From Aliarcobacter sp017996075 (lineage in GTDB: Bacteria; Campylobacterota; Campylobacteria; Campylobacterales; Arcobacteraceae): a stretch of 64,000 bases of DNA. The position numbers were made by a program, and so were the translations under genes. Positions 24,027 through 33,527 of this stretch are shown here, piece by piece. The stretch lies in the NCBI RefSeq assembly GCF_051062515.1, contig NZ_JAMXEK010000001.1, one strand, 5' to 3'. The notes beneath the pieces are model-generated. The model ran no database searches, was not told where the DNA came from, and was given only the letters and a program-made list of their open reading frames with translations. Each line of letters begins with the position of its first letter. Positions within the stretch are counted from its first letter, which is position 1.

Positions 24027-27000
24027 TTATTCCTCTATTTTTTCTAAAATATCTAAAGCTTTAGAGTATTCAAAATCATCAATAAAATCTTTTAAAGTTT
24101 TTATATCTTGATTGCTTAATCTATTTTTTAAATTTAAGTATAGTTTTTCTAAAGTTTCTTCAAGGATTACACTACCATCTTTTAAATCTTTTTTTATACT
24201 ATTTATAAGCTCTTTGAACTCTATTTTGCTTAAAATATTTATATTTTCCTTATTTAATTGGTTTTTTGTACTATCTAAATGTTTTAGTTCAAATTTAACT
24301 TTTGCTATCTCTTCTTCTAAAGTTGAAATTTCTACTGAATTTACTGCATTTTTGTTTTTAAATTTACTATCTATTTTTTTGCAAATTTCAAAAAGAGAAT
24401 TTGCTCCTAAATTTCCACTAACACCTTTTAATCCATGAATTAAAGATGGTGCATCAATACTATTTTCTCTAACTTTTTCTACAATAGAAGCAAAATCTGT
24501 GTTTAGTTGTTCAATAAACTTATTTAAAAGTTTATTTATTAGTTCTTTATTGCTTAAAGATTTTTCTAAGAATTCCCAATCTAAAACAATATTTTCATCA
24601 TTTAGTGATTTTGAATATATAAGGTCTTTGTTAGTTATTTTTTTTGAGTATTTAATAATTGTATTATATAGCTCACTGCTATTTATTGGCTTACTTAAGT
24701 GATCGTTCATTCCAAATTTTAGTACTTTTTCTTTATCTTCTATCATAGCAGCAGCAGTAAGAGCAACTATTGGAATATTTTTGTCAAATTCACGAATTTG
24801 TATCGTTGCATCATAACCACTTAAAATAGGCATTTGTAAATCCATTAAAATTAAATCATATTTTCCTTGATTTTTTTTGTATATTTCAACCGCTTCTAAA
24901 CCATTGTTTGCAATATCTACTTCAATTTGTGCTTTTTGTAAAAACATTGAAGCTACTTCTTGATTTATTTCATTATCTTCAACCAATAAAATTTTTAAAC
25001 CAAAAAGATTTGGAGCATCTTTATGTATATCTGAAGAATTTATCTCTTTTACTATCCCTTTTTTTACCTGTGCTAAGGCATCAAAAAGAGTCGAACTCGT
25101 AATAGGTTTAGTTAAGAAATTATCAATATGGATATCATCTAAATTTATCTCATCTTTTGAGTAAGCTGAAACCATTAAAATAGAAGGAACATTTTTTTTA
25201 ATCTCTTTTTGATTATACAATTCATAAATTTTTTTAATTGCCTCTTTCCCATTTAATCTAGGCATATTCCAATCCATAAGAATAAAATCAAAAGGTTCAT
25301 TTGAAGCTTCAGCTTCTTTTACCATCTCTATTGATTCAATTCCATCTTTTGCTTCATAAGTAACATAATCAAATTTTTCTAGAATATCCTTTAATATTAC
25401 TCTTGAAATTTCTTGATCATCAACTATTAAAATTTTAAATTTTTTACTATTTGGTAAATTTTCTTTCGACCACTCTAAAACTTCCATATTTATAGTAAAA
25501 CTAAATTCAGTTCCTAAATCTTTTTGACTTTGTACCTCTATTGTGCTACCCAAAGAGTTTACTATTCTTTCTGAGATTGATAATCCCAATCCAGTTCCCC
25601 CATATTTTCTAGTTGTAGAGTTATCTGCTTGAACAAAAGGTTTAAATAGATTTGAAATTTCATCTTTGCTCATTCCAATTCCTGTATCTTGAACACTAAA
25701 TCTTATTTTTGCACTATTTGCAGATATTTTTTCAAGAAGTTCTATCTTTAAAGTAATATTTCCCTTATTTGTAAATTTTAAAGCATTGCTTATGAAATTT
25801 GTTAGAACTTGCAATATTCTTAACTCATCACTTAAAACAATTTTTGGATTTCCTGATTTATTATAAAAATATAGTTCAATGTGCTTGTAATTATCAATGT
25901 GAGAAAAAACTACATTTAATTGAGATAGTAAATTCTCCAAAGAGAAAGCTTTTAAATCTAAATCAAAATTACCTGTTTCAATTTTTGAAAAATCTAAAAT
26001 ATCACTAATAATTCCTAAAAGTAGTTTAGAAGAAGTATTTATTTTTTTTATAAAATCATACTGTTTTTCATCAATTTTTGTATCCGCCAAAAGTTCACTT
26101 AAACCTATAATTGCATTCATAGGAGTTCTCATTTCATGACTCATATTTGCCAAAAACTGATTTTTTGACTCATTTGCTTTTTGTGCAATATCTTTTTGAA
26201 GTTTTAGATCTTCATTCATTTTTTGTAATATTATTTCACTCTCTTTTAATTGAGTTTGATCAAACATGTATCCTCTTATAGATTCAATCTCTCCAGAAGA
26301 GTTTTTTATTACATGATTAAAATCATAAAACCAACGATACTCTCCATTTTTAAGACGAACTCTGTAAGATTGTTCATAAGAGTTTTTATCTTTTGTATAA
26401 AAACTAACCTCTTTTGAAACTCTTTCTAAATCATCTTCATGAATTATTGATGAATAATTAAAATCTTCTGAAAGCATCTCATCTTTTGTATATCCTAAAA
26501 CTGTTTCACAGTTCGATGATATATATTTTACAGTCCAATTTTTATCAAATTTCCACTCAACTACCACAACTGGACCATTAGAAAAAAGATTTCTCTCTTT
26601 TATCAAAGCTTTTTCTGCAAGTTTTTTCTCTGTAATATCTAATAGTGTCCAAATAAATCCTTTTGATAAATCACTATTATCAAGAGGTGTACCAAAAAGA
26701 GAGCAAAAAATAGTATTCCCATTTTTATGTTTAAGAGGAAACTCAAAATTTGTTAAAATAGAGTTTTCAAATTTTTTATACTCTAGTGAGAATTTATCAA
26801 AAGACTCTTTTGAAAAGTGAATTCTTTCAAAACTTTGATTAAGTAGCTCCTCTTTTGTATAACCAAAAATTTCACAAGCAGTGTTATTTAAATTTAAGAT
26901 AACTCTATTAGATGAAGCTAAGAATATAGCAACAGGTGTATTATCAAATAGTGCTTGATTGTATTTTAAACTCTGTTTTAATAACTCTTCATTTTCAAGC

Positions 27001-28298
27001 TCTTGTGTAATATCTTCAAAAGTAACTACAAATTCATTTAAATCAAAAATTGCGTCATTTATATTTTTTATAAACACTTTAAAAGTATGAAATTTGTTAT
27101 CTTTTTTCATTTTTGCAAAGTGAGTTTTATTTTGATTTTTTGAAATATATTCAATCCAGCTTAGTTCACCTATTTGTGAAGATAAATAATTTTTTTCTTC
27201 TATAAAATGGTCACAAATACAGCTATATTTATTTGTAAACTCTGAAATAGATTTAAGATTAAAAAAGTTTAAAAATGCCTGATTTGCTTGTGTTAAATTT
27301 TTACCATTGCTACTTACTATTACTATACTATTTGAAGAGTTTAATATCTTTTCTGCTCTATTTTTTTCAATAGAGATTTGTTTATAAAATATATTAAAAG
27401 TATAAATAACTATTAAATATATAACAAAAATTGTAAATAAAGATATTAAAAAAATCTTTGCTAATCTATTTTCAAAATCTGTATAGTGATGAGTTAAATC
27501 ATGAGCAAATATAAAGTTTCCCAAAAATTCACCATCTAGTGAATTTAAATTAAAAAATTGTAGAGTCAAATGTTTATTTTCAAACACAATATCTCGATTT
27601 ACTTTTTCATATTTGAAATCTTTTATTAATTCTAGTAATTTTGAATCAATAGGAAAATTAGAATTTGTAAATTGGTTTGTATCTTTTTCAAAAATAGTAC
27701 CCTGAATATGATTGAAAAAAGTTACTGAGTACATTATTTTTGATAAAGAAGTGCCTATTTCAAAAGCTCCTAAAAATTCATTGTTTTCATCAAATAAAGG
27801 TATTGTAACTCTATATGATAAACCAGTAAATCCTTTTTCAAAACCAAAATGAGCTTGTTGTGTTTCAAGTGCTTTTTTTAACATAGGTCTTGAGTTTATT
27901 AAATTATCACCAGAGTAATCTAATTTGTGTAAACGAAGAAAATGTGTACCATCTTTTAAAAAAAAGTTCATTTGAGTTATATATTGGTCTTTTTTTGTAA
28001 GAAGTTTGTATTTTTGAAAAGCTAATTGTTCTAACTTATTTTTATCTTTTTGTTTAAATGCTTCTATCATATCAGAATCATCTAAAAATTTTTTACTAAT
28101 ATCAAAAGAGTAGTTTTTTAGATTTTTTTCTATAGTTTTATAAAAAAAATTCTCTATTTGATTTGTATGCTCATCTTTTAAAATCTTTATTTTTTGTTTT
28201 TGAAAATCATAGAAAATATAAAAAAAAGCAATAAATGAGCTTAAAAATAAAAAGATTATTAAACCTAAAAACTTATACTTTAAAGAGTAATTTTTCAT
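24027..28298 (-). CDS. Hybrid sensor histidine kinase with PAS, two receiver and HPt domains
   Basis: The 1423-residue protein has membrane helices at about 11-31 and 281-301 framing a periplasmic Cache-like sensor. PAS domains follow (about 317-430, 447-560 and 575-690). The HisKA helix holds SHEMRTP with His721, and the ATPase domain has DTGIGMS near 871 and GGTGLGLSI near 900. Two receiver domains (about 955-1070 and 1101-1215) carry phospho-Asp 1009 and 1153. A C-terminal HPt domain has His1288 in SLIHGLKG. It is a complete four-step phosphorelay in one chain; the signal is unknown. It begins 2 bases after the response-regulator gene, its probable partner. Confidence 0.93.
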   Translation of the reverse strand: MKNYSLKYKFLGLIIFLFLSSFIAFFYIFYDFQKQKIKILKDEHTNQIENFFYKTIEKNLKNYSFDISKKFLDDSDMIEAFKQKDKNKLEQLAFQKYKLLTKKDQYITQMNFFLKDGTHFLRLHKLDYSGDNLINSRPMLKKALETQQAHFGFEKGFTGLSYRVTIPLFDENNEFLGAFEIGTSLSKIMYSVTFFNHIQGTIFEKDTNQFTNSNFPIDSKLLELIKDFKYEKVNRDIVFENKHLTLQFFNLNSLDGEFLGNFIFAHDLTHHYTDFENRLAKIFLISLFTIFVIYLIVIYTFNIFYKQISIEKNRAEKILNSSNSIVIVSSNGKNLTQANQAFLNFFNLKSISEFTNKYSCICDHFIEEKNYLSSQIGELSWIEYISKNQNKTHFAKMKKDNKFHTFKVFIKNINDAIFDLNEFVVTFEDITQELENEELLKQSLKYNQALFDNTPVAIFLASSNRVILNLNNTACEIFGYTKEELLNQSFERIHFSKESFDKFSLEYKKFENSILTNFEFPLKHKNGNTIFCSLFGTPLDNSDLSKGFIWTLLDITEKKLAEKALIKERNLFSNGPVVVVEWKFDKNWTVKYISSNCETVLGYTKDEMLSEDFNYSSIIHEDDLERVSKEVSFYTKDKNSYEQSYRVRLKNGEYRWFYDFNHVIKNSSGEIESIRGYMFDQTQLKESEIILQKMNEDLKLQKDIAQKANESKNQFLANMSHEMRTPMNAIIGLSELLADTKIDEKQYDFIKKINTSSKLLLGIISDILDFSKIETGNFDLDLKAFSLENLLSQLNVVFSHIDNYKHIELYFYNKSGNPKIVLSDELRILQVLTNFISNALKFTNKGNITLKIELLEKISANSAKIRFSVQDTGIGMSKDEISNLFKPFVQADNSTTRKYGGTGLGLSISERIVNSLGSTIEVQSQKDLGTEFSFTINMEVLEWSKENLPNSKKFKILIVDDQEISRVILKDILEKFDYVTYEAKDGIESIEMVKEAEASNEPFDFILMDWNMPRLNGKEAIKKIYELYNQKEIKKNVPSILMVSAYSKDEINLDDIHIDNFLTKPITSSTLFDALAQVKKGIVKEINSSDIHKDAPNLFGLKILLVEDNEINQEVASMFLQKAQIEVDIANNGLEAVEIYKKNQGKYDLILMDLQMPILSGYDATIQIREFDKNIPIVALTAAAMIEDKEKVLKFGMNDHLSKPINSSELYNTIIKYSKKITNKDLIYSKSLNDENIVLDWEFLEKSLSNKELINKLLNKFIEQLNTDFASIVEKVRENSIDAPSLIHGLKGVSGNLGANSLFEICKKIDSKFKNKNAVNSVEISTLEEEIAKVKFELKHLDSTKNQLNKENINILSKIEFKELINSIKKDLKDGSVILEETLEKLYLNLKNRLSNQDIKTLKDFIDDFEYSKALDILEKIEE

Positions 28299-28300
28299 AA

Positions 28301-29212
28301 CTAAACCTCTAAGATTGCAAAATTATTTCTACCACTATTTTTAACATTATATAAAGTTTCATCTGCTTTTAGCAGTAACTCTAGCTTTGTAATATCAGAG
28401 CTTGAGTTGTAAAAAGATGCTCCAATACTAATTGTTACATAGTTTTCTATTTTTGAAAATTCATGAGTGATTTTTAACTCTCGAATCGCATTTAAAAGAT
28501 TATTTGCAACTGCTTCAACACCATCTTTGTTTATATCTTTTAATAAAATTACAAACTCTTCACCACCATAACGAGCAACAAAATCAGATGCTCTTTTTAT
28601 AGTTTTTTCAAGAGCTTTTGCAACTTTTCTTAAAGTCTCATCTCCTTGTCCATGACCATAGTTATCGTTGTAAGGTTTGAAAAAATCTATATCTATCATC
28701 AAAACAGCTAAAGATTTTTTATCTCTTTTTATTTCACTGAATGTTTTTTCAAAAGTTTCATCAAAAAATCTTCTATTTCTAATATTTGTTAAACCATCAT
28801 ACATAGATAATTTTTCAAGCATATCATTTTTAATTTTTAAATTAAGATAGTTTTTTATTCTTAGTTTTACAATTGCTTTGTTAAACGGTTTTGTAATATA
28901 GTCAATAGCTCCTAAGTTTAATCCATACTCTTCATCTTCTTGGCTTGTTCTTCCTGTTATAAAAATTATTGGAATATTTTTTATAGTTTCATTGTTTTTT
29001 ATTCTTTTACAAACATCATAACCATTCATATCAGGCATCTCAATATCTAAAAGAATCAAATCTATATCATTTGGTGATTCTAAAATTTCAAGAGCTTTTG
29101 TGCCGCTTTTTGCAATTTTTACTTCGTATGTATCTTTTAGTAGATCATGAATTAAAAGTAGTGTTGTTGTCATATCATCAACAACTAAAATGGTTGGTTT
29201 TTTGAACTCCAT
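28301..29212 (-). CDS. Response regulator with GGDEF domain (diguanylate cyclase)
   Basis: From the ATG at 29212 the product is 303 residues. A receiver domain (VVDDM at the start, phospho-Asp in LLDIEMPDMNG near residue 56, KPF near 108) is followed by a GGDEF domain whose signature is ARYGGEEF near residue 214-220. An RxxD inhibitory site (RASD) stands five residues before it. It should make cyclic-di-GMP when phosphorylated. A TTG start at 29224 is possible, but GGGAGAG five bases before the ATG favours the later one. The hybrid kinase gene follows after 2 bases, so the two form one operon and probably one pathway. Confidence 0.92.
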   Translation of the reverse strand: MEFKKPTILVVDDMTTTLLLIHDLLKDTYEVKIAKSGTKALEILESPNDIDLILLDIEMPDMNGYDVCKRIKNNETIKNIPIIFITGRTSQEDEEYGLNLGAIDYITKPFNKAIVKLRIKNYLNLKIKNDMLEKLSMYDGLTNIRNRRFFDETFEKTFSEIKRDKKSLAVLMIDIDFFKPYNDNYGHGQGDETLRKVAKALEKTIKRASDFVARYGGEEFVILLKDINKDGVEAVANNLLNAIRELKITHEFSKIENYVTISIGASFYNSSSDITKLELLLKADETLYNVKNSGRNNFAILEV

Positions 29213-29292
29213 AATCTCTCCCAAGAACTTTTTTTAAATTTGTAAACAATGCTGTGATTATATATTTATAATTATAAATATAGTATAAATTT

Positions 29293-29298
29293 TATAAT
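29293..29298 (+). promoter_or_regulatory. Putative htpG promoter, -10 box
   Basis: TATAAT at 29293-29298 would place a start of transcription just before the CIRCE-like element, so the operator would cover the first transcribed bases. The 5' leader would be about 130 bases. Confidence 0.5.
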
Positions 29299-29308
29299 TG
29301 TGCATTTT

Positions 29309-29335
29309 TTAGCAGTTGATTATGTTGAGTGCTAA
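29309..29335 (+). promoter_or_regulatory. CIRCE-like HrcA operator
   Basis: TTAGCAGTT, nine spacer bases, then GAGTGCTAA. The right half is identical to the CIRCE consensus and the left half differs from TTAGCACTC at two positions. CIRCE is the HrcA operator for heat-shock genes in many bacteria. Its place 100 bases before htpG, just after a TATAAT box, is the expected position. Confidence 0.75.
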
Positions 29336-29434
29336 AAAAATAAAAAACTTTAGCCAAGTTTAATAAAGGTTTGATAAAATTCCTTTTTGAAAAATTAAAA
29401 ATTTATAATAAATATAAAAAAAGGAGATTTTTTT

Positions 29435-31342
29435 ATGGCAAAACATCAATTTCAAACAGAAGTAGGGCAACTACTTCACCTAATGACACACTCTTTATAT
29501 TCAAATAAAGAGATTTTTATAAGAGAGCTTGTATCAAATGCAAGTGATGCTATTGATAAGTTAAACTATCTAAGACTTACAGATGAGAAGTTAAAAGAGA
29601 GTTTTGCTTCTTGGAAAGGTGAGATTAATATATCTTTTGATGAAAAAGATAAATCTTTAACTATTGTTGATAATGGTATTGGTATGAATGAAGAGGATAT
29701 GATAAACTCTATTGGTACTATTGCAAAGAGTGGAACTAAATCTTTTGTGGAAGCACTAACAGGTGATGCAAAAAAAGATTCAAACTTAATTGGTCAATTT
29801 GGGGTTGGATTTTATTCTGTATTTATGGTTGCAGAAAAAGTAGATGTAATCTCTAAAAAAGCTGGAGAAGATACAGCTTATAAATGGAGTTCAACTGGAA
29901 CTGGAGAGTTTGATTTGGCACCTTGTACAAAAGAGAGTGCTGGAACAGTTATCTATATCAAATTAAAAGATGATGAGGTAAGTGAGTTTGCAAGTAAATA
30001 TAGAATTAAAAATATAGTTGAAAAATATTCAAACCATATTGCTTATCCAATTTTCTTAAATTATGACGAAGAAGTGACAGAAGAGTTAAGTGAAGAGGAT
30101 AAAAAAGCAGGAAAAGAAGCAGTTAAAAAAACTGAAAGAAAACATGAGCAAATAAATGCAGCAACAGCACTTTGGACTCAAGCAAAATCTAAATTAAAAG
30201 ATGAAGATTATAATAGTTTTTATAAATCAATATCTCAAGACTCAAATGATCCATTACTTACAATTCACACAAAAACAGAGGGTGTAAATGAGTACACAAC
30301 TCTCTTTTATATTCCAAAAAATGCACCAATGGATATGTACAGAGCAGATTATCAAAGTGGAATTAAACTATATGTAAAAAGAGTATTTATAACAGATGAT
30401 GATAGAGAATTATTACCAACTTACTTAAGATTTGTAAGAGGGATTATTGATAGTGAAGATTTACCTTTAAATGTTAGCCGTGAGATTTTACAAGAGAATA
30501 GAATCTTGGCAAATATCAAACAAAGTAGTGTTAAAAAGATTTTAAGTGAGATTAAAAAATTATCAAAAGATGAGGAGAAATACTCACAATTTATATCTCA
30601 ATATAATCGTGCTTTAAAAGAGGGAGTTTATCAAGATTATACAAACAAAGAGTCAATCTTAGAGCTTTTAAGATACAAATCTACTGCTGATGAGAAAAAA
30701 TTAACTTCTCTTGAAGATTATAAACAAAGAGCAAACTCAGAGCAAAAAGCTATTTATTATATTGTTGGTGATAATGAAAAAGTATTAAGAAACTCTCCAT
30801 TACTTGAAAGTTATAAGAAAAACAATATCGAAGTTTTAATTTTAGATGATAAAGAGATAGATGAGATTATAACACCAACAATTGGTGCATTTAAAGAGTG
30901 GCAATTTACTGATATTACAACAGCACAAGCTCCAAAAGTTGAAGTAAATGAAGAAGAGAAACAAAAAATAGAAGAAGAGTTTAAAGATATAGTTTCAAAA
31001 ATAAAAGATAAACTAGGTAGCGAAGTTAAAGATGTAAAAATTACTTCTAGACTTGATAGTTTTGCTTCTTGTATTACAAAAGATGCTGGGGATGCACAAA
31101 TGGCTGCAATGGCTCATATGTTTAGAGCAATGGGACAAGAAGCACCAGAAATCAAACCTATTTTAGAGATCAATCCAAATCACGAAATAGTAAAAAAACT
31201 TCAATCTTCAACAAATGATGAATTAATAGAAGATGTATCTTGGATTTTACTTGACCTTGCAAAAATTAGTGAAGGTGTAGATGTAAGTGATAAAGTTGCA
31301 TTTGCAAAAAGACTTACAAAAATAACATCTCTTGCTATGTAA
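29435..31342 (+). CDS. htpG: Molecular chaperone HtpG (Hsp90)
   Basis: The 635-residue ATP-dependent chaperone has the GHKL ATP-binding motifs NASDAIDKL near residue 35, DNGIGM near 80 and GQFGVGFYSVFMV near 120. The middle and C-terminal domains are complete, with KLYVKRVFITDD near 307 and SREILQENRIL near 345. It folds and remodels client proteins under heat and other stress. AAAAAAAGGAG precedes the ATG. A CIRCE-like operator upstream suggests HrcA control, and a terminator follows the stop. Confidence 0.97.
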   Translation: MAKHQFQTEVGQLLHLMTHSLYSNKEIFIRELVSNASDAIDKLNYLRLTDEKLKESFASWKGEINISFDEKDKSLTIVDNGIGMNEEDMINSIGTIAKSGTKSFVEALTGDAKKDSNLIGQFGVGFYSVFMVAEKVDVISKKAGEDTAYKWSSTGTGEFDLAPCTKESAGTVIYIKLKDDEVSEFASKYRIKNIVEKYSNHIAYPIFLNYDEEVTEELSEEDKKAGKEAVKKTERKHEQINAATALWTQAKSKLKDEDYNSFYKSISQDSNDPLLTIHTKTEGVNEYTTLFYIPKNAPMDMYRADYQSGIKLYVKRVFITDDDRELLPTYLRFVRGIIDSEDLPLNVSREILQENRILANIKQSSVKKILSEIKKLSKDEEKYSQFISQYNRALKEGVYQDYTNKESILELLRYKSTADEKKLTSLEDYKQRANSEQKAIYYIVGDNEKVLRNSPLLESYKKNNIEVLILDDKEIDEIITPTIGAFKEWQFTDITTAQAPKVEVNEEEKQKIEEEFKDIVSKIKDKLGSEVKDVKITSRLDSFASCITKDAGDAQMAAMAHMFRAMGQEAPEIKPILEINPNHEIVKKLQSSTNDELIEDVSWILLDLAKISEGVDVSDKVAFAKRLTKITSLAM

Positions 31343-31345
31343 ATA

Positions 31346-31372
31346 AAAAGTCCAGATTTTTCTGGATTTTTT
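31346..31372 (+). terminator. Terminator after htpG
   Basis: TCCAGA (31351-31356) and TCTGGA (31361-31366) form a stem extended by A/T pairs around a T4 loop, and a run of T follows. It is a typical intrinsic terminator. Confidence 0.88.
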
Positions 31373-31451
31373 ATTAAAATATAAACAAAACAATACTTGC
31401 ACAATACTCTATTTTTAGCTAAAGTTACAAAAATCATCAGGAGCTAAAAAT

Positions 31452-32033
31452 ATGTTTCGTACTATATTTGACCTTTTTAAATTTATTTTTAAAAAAGTTA
31501 CAAAACTATCTATACCATATTTTAGTGTTGAAGAAAATGATTTAAAATTTAAAATCTCTACAGATAGTTATTATAAATATACACTTTATAATATTGTTAT
31601 AAAAGTAAGACACGACCCTTATGTTTACGAAGCTTATACACTAAAAGCAAACAATATTTTTATAGAATATATTCATACTTTAAATGATGTTATGTGGAAT
31701 TCACAACCATTTTCATATTTTTTAAATCTACTAAAAGATGAACTAAAAGTATATAGTTTTGAAAATTTAGAGAAAAAAAGCCATACTCATTATGAGTTTA
31801 ATATTTATAGAGTAAATAATCAGTTTAATCTATATTTAATCTATATCTATGAAATGAATAAAGAGATTTTTATAGTTGATACAAAAGGTGAATTATATAA
31901 AAATCTTTTAAGAAATTTTGAAAAATCATATAGTTGTAATTTTGAAAAAAATGAAAATAATCATTTTGATTTAAATATTAGTTTAGTAAAAAAGAATGCT
32001 TTAAACAACTATTTTAAACTAGCTTCAAGTTAA
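31452..32033 (+). CDS. Hypothetical protein downstream of htpG
   Basis: The 193-residue product is rich in Tyr, Phe, Asn and Lys and has no signal peptide or clear membrane helix, though the first 22 residues (FRTIFDLFKFIFKKVTKL) could be an amphipathic membrane-binding helix. I recognise no family. The strand-like middle (YTLYNIVIKVRHDPYVYEAYTL) suggests a mixed alpha/beta fold. It has a proper ribosome site (AGGAG, 9 bases before the ATG) and its own terminator-like repeat, and lies beyond the htpG terminator, so it is probably transcribed separately. Confidence 0.6.
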   Translation: MFRTIFDLFKFIFKKVTKLSIPYFSVEENDLKFKISTDSYYKYTLYNIVIKVRHDPYVYEAYTLKANNIFIEYIHTLNDVMWNSQPFSYFLNLLKDELKVYSFENLEKKSHTHYEFNIYRVNNQFNLYLIYIYEMNKEIFIVDTKGELYKNLLRNFEKSYSCNFEKNENNHFDLNISLVKKNALNNYFKLASS

Positions 32034-32059
32034 ATTTTGAATAACTTTTGCTAGTTTAA
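32014..32059. terminator. Nested inverted repeat between convergent genes
   Basis: TTAAACTAGC (32014-32023) pairs with GCTAGTTTAA (32050-32059), and within the loop TTCAA pairs with TTGAA. The structure includes the stop codon of the hypothetical gene. It probably ends both convergent transcripts. Confidence 0.55.
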
Positions 32060-32066
32060 ATATATT

Positions 32067-32852
32067 TTATTTTCCAAATACCTGTTTTAAAATTGAGCTA
32101 GTTTGTTCAACCGGATTTGCTCTAATACCAGCTTCTTTTTCACCTATCATATTAAAAAGACCATCAATAGCCTTTTGTGTAACAAAATCATCTAAACTCT
32201 CACTAGAGCTACTTGTATTTACTCCTAAATTTTTTGCTAAACCTGAAATAGCACTATTATTTAAAAGTGGTTTTGCACTTGATTCATAAAAACTATTTGC
32301 CATATCGTAATATTGTGCAACATTGTTATCTTTCATACTAGATTGAATAATTGGTTTAATCATCTTTTTCAAAGAGTCTGTTGTATTGTCTTTGAAATAA
32401 TTTGTTGCTCCATTTTCTCCACTATTTAAAATCTTTTGAGCATCAGTTAAACTCATTTTTGAAATAGCATCCATAAAAATATCTGCAGTTTTTGGAGCGG
32501 CTTGTGATGCTGCACTGTTCATAGATTTAATTAAATCATCAGCCATTTTATCTCCACCAGCTTTTCTGATAAGAGTTTCAGCATTTGCTAAATTTTCAGG
32601 AAGAGGAATTCTTACATCTTTGTTATTTAAATAACCATCTTTTTTACCAAGTTGTGTTGTAGCAAATGTTACACCACTTTTTAAAGCCTCTTTTAAACCG
32701 CTAGAAATTGTACTATTGTCTAAATTTGATCTATTTTGTGATTGATTAGTAGATGAAGGTATATTTTTCCCAACTTCTGTTGCAATACTCTTTAAATCAA
32801 AAGCAAAAATAGATGTTAATAAGATTGATGATAATAAAACTGTTTTTTTCAT
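32067..32852 (-). CDS. DUF4197 exported protein
   Basis: The 261-residue protein has a signal peptide (KKTVLLSSILLTSIFAF) and then the DUF4197 pattern: GLKEALKSGVTFATTQLGKK, DVRIPLPENLANAETLIRK and ISKMSLTDAQKILNSGENGATNYF. The function of this family is not established; members are periplasmic and found in many proteobacteria. AGGAGATTTT precedes the ATG. It is transcribed alone, divergent from the DedA gene. Confidence 0.86.
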   Translation of the reverse strand: MKKTVLLSSILLTSIFAFDLKSIATEVGKNIPSSTNQSQNRSNLDNSTISSGLKEALKSGVTFATTQLGKKDGYLNNKDVRIPLPENLANAETLIRKAGGDKMADDLIKSMNSAASQAAPKTADIFMDAISKMSLTDAQKILNSGENGATNYFKDNTTDSLKKMIKPIIQSSMKDNNVAQYYDMANSFYESSAKPLLNNSAISGLAKNLGVNTSSSSESLDDFVTQKAIDGLFNMIGEKEAGIRANPVEQTSSILKQVFGK

Positions 32853-32966
32853 AAAATCTCCTAAATAAATTTTTTGATTATATGAAATTTATACTAAATT
32901 TAGATAATAGCTATAATCAAACAAGATTTAGATAAAATAATAACTTTAATAAAGTATAGGAAAGTT

Positions 32967-33527
32967 ATGGAACAGTTTATTCAAGATTGGGGCTATATAG
33001 CTCTTTTTTTATATTCATTTGGTGGTGGTTTTTTGGCTCTTGCGATTGCTGGGGCTTTCTCATTTGATGGCACTTTAAATATTTATATTACAGTTATTGT
33101 TGCTGCAGTTGCAAATATTGTTGGTAGCCAGTTTCTGTTTTTTATGGCAAAAAACAATAAAAATTATGCACAAAATATGATGAATAATCATAAAAGAAAA
33201 GTTGCACTCGTACAACTTTTATTTAGAAAATATGGTCTTTTTGTAATAATTATTCAAAAATATATTTATGGAATTAAAACTTTAGTTCCACTTGTTATGG
33301 GTTTATCTGATTATAGTTCATTTAAATTTACTATTATTAACTCAATTGCATCTATTTTATGGGCTTGTGTTATAGGATATGCTAGTTATATTGCTGGTTC
33401 ATTTTTACTTGAGTATGCAGATAATTTTAAATATATTGGTCTTTTTACAGTTATTATTGTGCTTACAATTTTGATTATTAGTTTTAGACCAAAAAAAAGA
33501 AGAAAGAGTAAAGAAAATGATATTTAG
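32967..33527 (+). CDS. DedA/VTT family membrane protein
   Basis: The 186-residue protein has several hydrophobic segments, including FGGGFLALAIAGAFSF and a C-terminal helix FTVIIVLTILIISF, with the DedA-type stretch LFRKYGLFVIIIQKYIYGIKTL near residue 91 and GYASYIAG near 142. DedA proteins act in membrane homeostasis, and some translocate undecaprenyl phosphate or other lipids. AGGAAAG precedes the ATG. The tail is strongly basic. It overlaps dbpA by 11 bases, so the two are probably coupled. Confidence 0.82.
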   Translation: MEQFIQDWGYIALFLYSFGGGFLALAIAGAFSFDGTLNIYITVIVAAVANIVGSQFLFFMAKNNKNYAQNMMNNHKRKVALVQLLFRKYGLFVIIIQKYIYGIKTLVPLVMGLSDYSSFKFTIINSIASILWACVIGYASYIAGSFLLEYADNFKYIGLFTVIIVLTILIISFRPKKRRKSKENDI

